A DNA stretch of 64,000 bases. Source: Haliotis asinina. Its lineage: Eukaryota; Mollusca; Gastropoda; Lepetellida; Haliotidae. Every line of letters starts with the position of its first letter. Position 1 is the first letter of the stretch. Below, piece by piece: positions 49,663 through 61,600 of the stretch. Where the stretch lies: NCBI RefSeq assembly GCF_037392515.1, contig NC_090281.1, forward strand, positions 47,096,645 through 47,160,644. Reading direction: 5' to 3'. The notes beneath the pieces were generated by a model, which was given only the letters and a program-made list of their open reading frames with translations, ran no database searches and had not been told where the DNA came from. Both the position numbers and the translations under genes were made by a program.

Positions 49663-52600
49663 CTAGACAGCCGACACGAGCAGAGAGTGAGCGTTTGCTT
49701 CACTGAGGTTCTCCATGCTTGGGCCAGCATGGAGCTCACTCTGGGGTCCACATCGGATGGACAGGTCTGGACCCTGTGCTCCCTGGCTCCCGTGAACTCG
49801 GTCCCGGTCTGGTCCACATCTGTTTGCTGGGTTAGGGCCTTGAGCAGGTGTGTATTCAGATCTGCCATTTAAAATAAACTGAATCAGTGACAGTGACCAA
49901 AGGTTATGATATGACTCAATGAAATTCTGTTCGTAGCATATATGTTCTGCATGTAACCTTAAAATTGGATGTAAGTGGGTTGTAGGTAGTGTGACAAACA
50001 TCTAATAATGCTTGTTCTTTGTTAAAATACTCCTCAGCATCTCAGTTTAGGAGTCTTGATAAATGGTGGTTATCATGAACAATGACCTTCACCTTTGAAG
50101 TGCAATGACATTGCCACCATTCCATCTTTCTCAGGTTTTCCTAACATTTGGGGTACAGGTCCAGAGATGACATTGCCACAGTTTCCTGTTTCTCCAGTTT
50201 CCTAACATCTGAGGCAATGGTCCAGAGATGACATTGCCAACATCTCCCCATTTCTCCTGGGGAAATGGTCCAAATATGACATTGCCACCCTTTCCTTTCA
50301 CTCCAGTTTCCCTAACATCCCTAAACAATGCTCCAGAGATGACACTGTCACCAACTGTCAGTTACCATAAAAGATCATTCTTATACTTGAGGTCAAGATG
50401 TACTCTGGAACCTTTCAAATCCCTGTGCCCCACTTACAACAGTAGTGTCTTGTCTGGGCCATTCCTCAGATCTGGGTTGGGCCCATGGGCCACTGTTTTG
50501 TACACAGACTCATTCCTCCTGGGCTGGGATGTGACCACCCTTCTGGCTGGTGACTTCACGTGTGTTGCAGTGGGCCGAACACGATGTCTGCTGATGATCA
50601 ACACATATGGAAAGCTTATTACTGAGTTATCCAAAGTAATCTAAAGTACTTCACATCAACACACCATGAGGTGTCATAACTTGACAATACCGGTAGTAAT
50701 GTCATATATCAGAGAGTTGTTTCAATTCCATTGAAAGTAGGTGGTCATTTGATATGTACAAGGATACAGACAATGACAGGTAATATGTCCGAACCAAGTT
50801 CATGGAAAATCCAACTACCAGAAATTCCATGACACAATATATCTCTGCAGGTCTGATTCTACTGACCTATTCATGTTGGTAAAGGCTGTTCTTGGAGGAG
50901 GTTTTACTGAACATATTTCTAGTAATTGACCATGAGCATATCCTAATGCTTTTTGTATGGGGCACTTTAACAATCCACAACACTGCCCAGCTCATATGAA
51001 CCTTCTATTATGAGTCATACTCAGTTCTCTGAGGTCTGCGTTGTCCAAAAGCTCCAGTCTGGCAGTTTTTTCTTATAGAATTTCAGTAATTACGGATTTG
51101 ACAAGCAGGGATTGCCTGACCTTGAAGGCAATATTCCACCCCTGTCTGCAGCAAGAGTCAGTAAATATTCCCAAACTGGAATCACAAATTTCACATTTCA
51201 TGTTTTCAATAAATAGTGATATGGCTTAGCACATATATGGCTTTGCTTTGTTTCTCCCTGACTAATTTGTTCAAAATAACATTTTGTTCCACAATTTCAT
51301 GTGCAACACAACTAGGGTTTACAGCTACACAGGGTTAAAGGACAAGGGTGATGAGAAGGGCACACATTTCACCTTACCTACTAGGGGCTTTGCCAACTGG
51401 TATTTTTCACCCACACTTAATGCTAAGAATCATTTTATGTATACAAACAGGATCTGCTCATGTTCAGGGACTCCTTTCACAAAGAACCTTTTCTGAAGCT
51501 AACCTTAAGTCCCATTCTTTCACACTGCACTAATGTAACCTTGGTGACTTACATTCACCTCGGTGCTTTGTGAAAGGAGGTCCAGGAATACTTCAGTCAT
51601 ATGGTATTTCAATTATCATGATCATCATACAGAAAATGTTTTACATAAACTTCTATATCTGTAGTGAGTGAGTGAGTTTTAGGCCACATTCAGCAATATT
51701 CCAGCTATATGGACGCAGTCTGTAAGTAATCGAGTCTGGACCAGACAATCCAGTGATCAACAATATGAGCATCAATCTACATAAATGGGATACGATTAGA
51801 TGTGTCAACCAAGTCAGTGAGTCTGACCACCTGGATCCTTTAGTTGCCTCTTACAACAAGCATGGGTTACTGAAGATCAATTCTAGCCTGGATATTCATG
51901 GGTCATATACATCTAAATAATATGGGATTGAAATAAAGATTGAGTGACAACATGACACCCATCAATATACAGCTAATCTGGGTAGCATGTAGGCAGGGAT
52001 TGGGAAAGGCAGGGGCCATGGTCCATTTTGCACATAAGAATGAAAAATGGCCAAATAAAATTTTGAAGTTTACTGTTGATACAAGGGCAGTGGCCCATTC
52101 TAAATTCAGAAAATGGCTAATAATCCTGAAAATGGCCCATTGTCAAAGTTCTCTTTCCTAATCCTTGTGTAGGTACAACAGTTTTACAATATCCATCTGA
52201 TTGAGAAGGGTACCTGGACAACACACAGATGCATGTGTGTAACATAACACATGACACACAACACAACTGCAAATCACAGTTTACATGGCACAAGTGGCAC
52301 ATGTATGTTGTAAGCATCAAACTTATGACTATCTAAGATGAAGCCCAAACTAAAATAACCACAACATACTTAACGACAGGAGTGTATAACACATGCAGTA
52401 CATCTGTTTCTGAAGTTTGTTGTCTGAGAAACTAAGTGGGTAGGTGAAGTGCAAGGGTGGATGACTGGGTGGTTGGTTCAGCTGTGATATGGATAGGTGG
52501 GCAGATGATGTTGATGTGGGTGGGTCGGTGAGTGGTGGGTGAATGAGTTTGATGTGGGTGTTCAAGGTGCCTGGATAGTTGGTTGAGTTATGACACAGAT

Positions 52601-55600
52601 AAGTGGGTGGATGAGTGTTGATAAGTGTCTATGAGGTGCCTGGGTGGCTGGTTGATCTGTGAAACTGATAAGGTGGGTGTTGAGAGCTGATGTGGGTGGT
52701 TGAGATGCCTGGGTGGGTGCTTGAACTGTGACATGGATAAGTGGGTGGATGAATGTTGACGTGGTTGGTCAATTGGGTGGGTGCTTGAGCTGTGACATGG
52801 ATAAGTGGGTGGATGAGAGCTGATGCGGCTGGTCAAAGCGCCTAGGTGGATGACTGGATAGATGACTGAGCTGACATTAATAAGTGGATGGATGTGTGTG
52901 GATGTGCGTGGTAAAGGTGCATGGGTTGGTGACTGGGTAGGTGGTTGAACTGTGACATGGACAAGTGGGTTTATGAGTGAAGAGTGATGTGCTTCTAAGT
53001 CAAACAGATTTGTGGAAACTATAAAGCTGTAACATTATGCAGACTCCCAGACTGGTGGTCTCTAACCTGCCAGTATTTCAAAGGAGAAGACAGGAAATAA
53101 TTATAACCGTGGAACAGGTATACCTTGAGAAGGACATTTCTGAAAAAGTTCTAAATTCCTTTTTGATACATGTTAATAAAGCATTTCAACATCAAGTCAT
53201 TCTCACCAAAGTCAAGCTGAAGTATGCGCTACTAGCAATCTTAGTCTTACAGATGTGCTGAACACAGGAAAGTTTGTTGGTGAGAATTTTTGTTTTTAAA
53301 ATACCTGTGGACCAAGAATTACTAGTGTGGACCCACTCTGTGCAGGACAACATTGACACCAGCTAGCAGTGTTTTATCTGTGTGATGTGATTGGTCAGTC
53401 TAATGTACAAGATACCACATTGATACCAGCATGCAGTGTTCTACCTGTGTAACCTGTGATGTGATTGGTCAGCCTAATCCAGAAGGTACCACATTGACAC
53501 CAACATGCAGTGTTCTACCTGTGTAAGCTGTGATGTGATTGTTCAGCCTAATCTACAAGATACCACATTGACACCAACATGCAGTGTTCTACCTGTGTAA
53601 GCTGTGATGTGATTGGTCAGCATCAGGGACACTGTCCTTGGCATCACGCAGACAACAAGAGGTTGCGAGGTGATTGAGCATGTCATTGGTGGTAGTTAAA
53701 AGCTGCTCACTCATCCTAGAGATTAGGGGTCAAGAAGGTCAGAGGTCAGGTTGGTCAGAGGTCATGAAGGTCAGAGGATAGAATTCAGAATGTGAAGTTG
53801 CTATGACATTAAAAATCATTACAACAATACAGTTTGGATATTTTCTTCTCAGCAGTCAGCAATGTTCCAGCTATAGACATTTGAGCATGGCAAACCAGTG
53901 GTCAACTGTAGGAGCAATGTTGTATGATGGCACAGCACAGCCAGGTGATACAAAATAACCTTTCTATATTCTGCTTTATTGATAAACCATTATTCTCATT
54001 CACATTGACCTGACAAGTATGCTGGAGAACAATACGGTAGTTGACTCAGGTATGTAGAAGGGCCGATATGTCTACAGAGCAACAGAAGAAGGAGCCCAGA
54101 AACTTTTCACTGTTCAATTTACATGATGTCATGCAAGATGGATAAACAAAAGTTAAAGGATAACAGTGGTTACAGCGACAATGAATGATATCAACAGAAT
54201 ATTCGCAGTATATAATCCAAAACTAGTTGTTTTCAGATTCTGATATGTTTGTAGCCTTGAAATCTATATATTAATACATATATGGTGATACCAAAATTTG
54301 TTGCTGTGATAAGACACAGCTTCTTGTCTGCATGTTGTGCATGAAACATTTTGTCCAAAAACTTAGCCCCACAGAGGGATGTCTGCATTATAGAGGGATG
54401 ACTGGATTATAGAGGGATGTCTGGATTATAGAGGGATGTCTGCATTATAGAGGGATGACTGGATTATAGAGGGATGTCTGGATTATAGAGGGATGTCTGC
54501 ATTATAGAGGGATGTCTGGATTATAGATAGGTGCACACTATACTATACTATATACTATACTAGAGAACATGTAATAGTTGAACTACATAGACCCTGGCCT
54601 CAAGTATGATGATCAGAAATCAATCCCCAAGTCAATACTTGAGATTAGGAAATATAATTAAATGGTACTGATTGTCAAATATATATTTGTCAAAGAGCAT
54701 CTACAAGATTGTTCAGCAAATTGTTTCATAGGCCCATATAAATCTACTATTCTATACTGAAAAACAAGAATTGCCTACAGCAGGCTGATCTATGGTAGCT
54801 TACAACAGATTGCACAGATCTTCGCTGGCCTACAACAGATAGCACTGATCATTGCTAGCCTACAAAAGACTGCACATCTACTAGTCTACTAAGGATTTCA
54901 CAGACATTCCACAATCTCCAAAAGATTTTATTGACATTATACAAATCTACGACACATTTGATGGATAATATGCTATTCTTCAACAGATTGCATATCTTTA
55001 CTAGTCCACAGCCAGTGTCTATTCTAGAACTGAAAATCTAGATTTGTCACCCCCTTACAAAAAAAGGAGGGGAGATTTGGAAAATGTAGGGGGCAATACC
55101 TGTATTACTGTCTTTCAAAATAGTGTGGATGTACGAAAGTTATTGCAACCACCACCAGTGAAACTATTGCTCATTTTATTTTGGCTACCATAGTCACATA
55201 TCATAGCACCAAGCTCATTTTGAGAGAGCCATGTTTTTCTGAAAAGCACTTTGTTTGGGGTTTTTTTAGATTTGGAGGGACCAGGGTCAGTCTCGGGGTT
55301 TTACTTGCATTTCGATTCTCACATCTCCTTAACAGATGTATCGGTCTGGGGAGGCATGGCGGACACTGTTGCTTTCTCAGTGTTTTTTTTGCGCAAAAAA
55401 GACACTTATTTTCATTCTTTTGCGTGGCATTATTCAAGCCAAATTAAGACAAACTGTTGTAAATAAGAATTACGTATTCATTTGTAGTCTGCAACTTCAA
55501 GTGATCATGTTCTCTGATTTCGAAAATGAAGCTAAAACAAACTGATGTTCTAAAAAAGATCGACGAAACTGTGTTTTGCAAGTGCTGTACACAAGCACTA

Positions 55601-58600
55601 TGTTTAGAGTTCATAGTCAATTAATTAATTAATCAAATCATAACTCCATCGAAAAATGTTATCTATTTTCATACTGATATGACTGGAATTTCATTTCCCC
55701 AGTGCCAATAGTGGTTTTAACCAAGGGAGGTTACTCTGTTTTGTTTACATGATGTCACTCAAACTTGAATCTGTGGCCGACTCCGATTTAAAAAGTCATT
55801 CCTTGTCAATATAAAGCTTTTTTTCGAATGTTTTTTGAAAGGTCGTTAGGAAGCAAATTACTATGCGTGACAGTTCGCGCTCTGTTGTTTTTATGAGGCG
55901 CGATTTGATCATTATTAGCGTGAATCATGCAATCGCACGTCCTAGAATAGACACTGCACAGCAGGTTTCATTTCTACTATACTAGTCAACTATATACTGA
56001 TCAGATTTTCTACTTGTCCACAACAGCCAGTCAAGTTAAAAAGCAATTTTATACTCCTTCGTCTAGAGCACAAAGGTCATTGGCATGACGAGATTCCACC
56101 TCTGGGTAATGAAATCATCTCCGCTTCCGTCATGACATGATCTCACCCCTGGCTCATGGCACGATCCCCTCCCTGGATCCAGACATGATTCCATCCCTGG
56201 GTCTTGATGTGATCCTACCCCTGGGTCGTGATCTGATAACCCCCCTGGGTCCTCATGTGATACCCCCCTCAGTTATGACGTGATACCACTTGTGTTGTGA
56301 TGTGAACCCACCTCATGGTTCCGGGTCATGACATGATACCCCTCTGGATCATGAAATATCCCCTTCTCAGTTATGATGTGATCTCACCCCTGTGTCATGA
56401 TGTGATCCTACCTCAAGGTCATGATGAATTAACACCCTGGATCATGACATGATCCCACGCTACACATTGTGAAGAGACAAAGGCTGACCTTGGATGCAGC
56501 TTCTATGACAAGGAAGACTATGTTGCTACTACTAGTGCCACACAGAAACCATATCTCAACAAAATCACTTCAGGGGGACAAAACAAGGCAAAATGGAATC
56601 TACTGACAAAACACAAGCAATGTTGGGAGAATGGATGTAACACTTATCTCACCACTGTTTACGCACCCTTACTAAGTAGGAGATGCTAAATCCAGACATT
56701 TTTCCAAGGAATGTTTGTGTGGTACAGAAGACTGCTAAATTACCTCTGAACTCTGATATACCTCTGAATTATCTGTCTATGTACGTCTGTGCATGATAGC
56801 GTCCTTAAAGGGATTGACTTCAGGACAATGTCCCTTGCTGCCATGTTGTGTGCACTGAACCACGAGGCCAGCTCACAGGACAGCCAAAACCACAATCACC
56901 ACCAACAGTGTTGTTGTCTTTGTTGTTGTACTTATCCATGTGATTCTCATACCCCTTTAACTTGAAAAGCAGTGGTACCAATGTTGCAATCAAGCTACAC
57001 TTACTTTGTGACTTGCTTCGCCTTCTGTTGCTGTGCTGTGGGCGTGACACGTCTGTCCTGGGATGATCCTCGTGTACTAAGGGGGGTTGTCTCACGGCTG
57101 GAGGATGCATGGCCTGACCTACAAATGACAGTTCGCACTAGTAAACGGACAGAAATGAATGTGTGACTAACAGCTGTCAAGTCAGATCCTGCATGAATTT
57201 GTCCAAACCACACCATGGCCTGGTATGAGTAGGTGGAGTTACGCAATGTGTGGGTTCATTGGTTAGATCTCCTGTTGGTTGCGCTCATAAAGCAAGTCAA
57301 GCACATAACAACATATCAAGCATAATCGAGACGAAATGCTCTTAGTTGCTCGCTTCAAAGGAATAGATGAAAACAACAAACACATCAAACAACATAATAC
57401 GTAACCAAACCATTCTCACATACACAACATCCAATACAACAAAAGATACTGATATTGATGAAGAATTGCACTGGGACCAATTTAATACTGCCCTTAGACC
57501 AACAGAATAGTGCACGGAGACCAATGAAATAGTGAACTGGGACCAATGAATACAGTGGACTGGGACCAACTAAATAGTGCACTGGGACCAATGAATACAG
57601 TGGACTGGGACCAACGAAATAGTGCACTGGGACCAATGAATATACAGGACTGGGACCATCTATATAATGCACTGAGACCAACTGAATAGTGCATTGAAAC
57701 CAATGAATATAGTGGACTGGGACCAACTATATAGTGAACTGGGACCAATGAATACAGAGGACTGGGACCAACTAAATAGTGCACTGGGACCAATGAATAC
57801 AGTGGACTGGGACCAACTGATTAGTGAACTCGGACCAATGAATATAGTTGACTGGGACCAACTAAATAGTGAACTGGGACCAACTGAATAGTGCACTGAG
57901 ACCAATGAATATAGTGACCGGGACCAACTGAACAGTGTATTGACACCAATGAATACAGTGGACTGGGCCCAACTGAATAGTGAACTGGGACCAATGAATT
58001 TTGCAATTTGACTAACTATATACACAGATATACAAATATATACCTATCCACATCTATCTATCTGTCTGTCTGTCTGTCTCTCTGTCTATCTGTCTATCTT
58101 ACCAACTCACACATAAATGTTGTTTTCTGCTTGACTGAGTGCTTGTCTAATATTTTCAATGTACCCCGCTTACATGTGAGTGACATTTCTATGCTACAAA
58201 ATGTTTTGTACCCATGCTTCAAACAATTCAATATTAAAACCATTAATATTAAGGTGTTTGGTAAGATTAAGGTTATCACTGGTGCCTTCTGACTCTGGGA
58301 ACATAAACAAATATCGAATGTACAGCAACCAATGTTACCCTCAGGACCAGTGAATAAAGTATAATATACACTGTCTATCTATGAATGTCCTTCGATTGAC
58401 AGTCTTACCCTTGAATCTGGGTCCTTCCTTCGCTGGTTGTTGGACGTTCAGAAGAAAACGCCACAGGGTCAAGGTTCGTCTCAGATGCCATGGTGACAGG
58501 AGCAGTATTTGAGGCTGACTGACTTCCTTGTGAGCTGGCACTGGCGGAAGCTGGAACACAGTGAACATGGGGTGAGTGAATGAGTTCAGATTTACTCTGC

Positions 58601-61600
58601 ACTCAGCAATATGCCCGTTACATGGCAGCAGTCTGTGAATAATTTAGTTTGAACCAGACAATAATCCATTGATCAACACTATCATCATCGACAATGGACA
58701 CAAAACACACAGTGAGATTTCTCACTGTCCCAATAAACTGCAGAGGTCCATAAACTATGGAGGTTCGTAACAGACTTGGAACATTGGGTGAGATTTCTTA
58801 ATGTCTCAATAAACTACGGAGGTTCGTAACAGACTTGGAACATTGGGTGAAATTTCCTACTGTCTCGATAAACTACGGAGGCCCAGTTTCAGTTTCACAA
58901 CAGTAACAGTTTCACAAGCATAAAACAAACAGAACCAAACACTTTTTGAATTGACATCCACAGAGAAAACTGTGGATAATCAAAGAGGTTTCCATGTTCT
59001 GTTTTTCATACACTCTACATGACACGCCACATATTTTGGTTAGGTTGCTGTTTCCATCTTTGGATACTCACCTCGTTGACCAGAGGATTGGTTTTTGGAG
59101 CTGAAAAATAACAAAAAATGCTTACATGTAACATTGCAGGATATCCAGATGGCCCTCATGTTGACACAAAATACATGTCATATCACACAAATGAGTGGGT
59201 TTAGTTTCATGCTGCTCTCAGCAAAATTCAAGCAATATCACAGCTAGGGACACCAGAACTAGACTCCACACTTAGTACCCATGTGGCGAATCAAACCCGA
59301 AACTTCGGCATGACGAGCAAATACTTTATTTACTGGGCTACCCTAAGACCCCTTCACATCACACAATATCCTGTTCACAAAGTGATCTTATTTTCACACC
59401 AAGTGGTTATTCCACGGAGGTTTTTCCAGTCCATGGAGGTTATTCCAGTCACATCTTCCTATTAAACATCTTTTCTAATACGGCCATAATCCCGGTTTCT
59501 TGTAAAAGTTCCTAGCGACCAAAAATCAGCACACAAATTATCTCTCTTCTTTGTATGAATCAGATCACGTTACATTGACTTAGATCCAATAAGGCGACCG
59601 CTATGGAGTTAGTTGATCTGTTAGTTGTGAAGGATAGATTCGGTATTTCATGCTTAACTGAAAAGCAGAAACACATTTTTGTTCATGTGACACTTGTGAC
59701 ATTTAATTGCTAGCATGTCAACGTCAACAAGTAGGATGGATACGCCTTTGATCCGCCACATGACTGGGTTCTGTCTAGATGAAACATTTGCACATCATGA
59801 TGATGAAGAGGTTATAGTTTTCCCTAAGCATATGGCAATTATCAAATCTGTGCCAAAGGTCACCTTTGAAACAACGTCAATAATAGCACAACTACACTGG
59901 ATTGCAACCAATCACGAATCCAGAACACTCACACCATGAAAGGGCCATATTAGAACAGAGGTCACGTAGGAAGATACGACAAGAGTAAACTCTGTGAGAA
60001 GAGAATAGGTTCAAACCACCTGATATTTTGCTGTTTTTGTTCCAACGGATTCTAATATCAGTCAGATGTAATGACATACTCATTATGCACAGTGATGAAA
60101 CTCCCTCTGCCTCTACATGTTGCTAACATGGCTGCTACCCACCTGTAAGTCCCACCCAAAACTCTCTTGGCACTCTCCTCACTGTAGCTGGTAGCTTCCA
60201 GAGCCATTGTAATAATGTCCATACCAACGCTGGGATACTGCGACTTTAGCTTGGATTTCACTAAACATGAAACAAAAAAAGATACTCATTACTATTACTG
60301 AGGGGAAACATAGGTGTGTTCATGGATACTGCGACTTCAGCTTGGATTTCACTAAACATGAAACAAAAAAAGATACTCATTACTATCACTGAGGGGAAAC
60401 ATAGGTGTGTTCATGGATACTGCGACTTTAGCTTGGATTTCACTAAACATGAAACAATAAAGATACTCATTACTATCACTGAGGGGAAACATAGGTGTGT
60501 TCATGGATATTGCGACTTTAGCTTGGATTTCACTAAACATGGAACAAAAAAGATATTCATTACTATTACTGAGGGGAAATATAGGTGTGTTCATGGATAC
60601 TGCGACTCTAGCTTGGATTTCACTAAACATGGAACAATAAAGATACTCATTACTATTACTGAGGGGAAACATAGGTGTGTTCATGGATACTGCGACTTCA
60701 GCTTGGATTTCACTAAACATGAAACAAAAAAAGATACTCATTACTATCACTGAGGGGAAACATAGGTGTGTTCATGGATACTGCGACTTTAGCTTGGATT
60801 TCACTAAACATGAAACAAAAAAGATACTCATTACTATTACTGAGGGGAAACATAGGTGTGTTCATGGATACTGCGACTTCAGCTTGGATTTCACTAAACA
60901 TGAAACAAAAAAAGATAGTCATTACTATCACTGAGGGGAAACATAGGTGTGTTCATGGATACTGTGACTTTAGCTTGGATTTCACTAAACATGAAACAAA
61001 AAAAGATACTCATTACTATTACTGAGGGGAAACATAGGTGTGTTCATGGATACTGCGACTTTAGCTTGGATTTCACTAAACATGAAACAAAAAAAGATAC
61101 TCATTACTATCACTGAGGGGAAACATAGGTGTGTTCATGGATACTGCGACTTCAGCTTGGATTTCACTAAACATGAAACAAAAAAAGATACTCATTACTA
61201 TCACTGAGGGGAAACATAGGTGTGTTCATGGATACTGCGACTTTAGCCTGGATTTCACTAAACATGAAACTAAAATGATACTCATTACTATTACTGAGGG
61301 GAAACATAGGTGTGTTCATGGATACTGTGACTTTAGCTTGGATTTCACTAAACATGAAACAAAAAAGATACTCATTACTATTACTGAGGGGAAACATAGG
61401 TGTGTTCATGGATACTGCGACTTAAGCTTGGATTTCAATAATCATGAAATATATGGGAACAGGCGTCACCAACAGCGCTACCTAACAGACAAAAAGTTCT
61501 GCATGTCACCTCATAGACAGACAGTGCTACATGCAATCGAAACGTGCGAGATAATTTTTTGTTATTTGTAATTGAATCTATTGGTGTAAAGATAATGGCT

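Noticed and set aside
57342-58025. Frames reading VGPSPLYSLVPVHY and similar
   Set aside because: Minisatellite translation in several frames, intronic to the CUE-like gene.
60316-61571. Frames reading RCVHGYCDFSLDFTKH
   Set aside because: Antisense translation of the 91-bp minisatellite.
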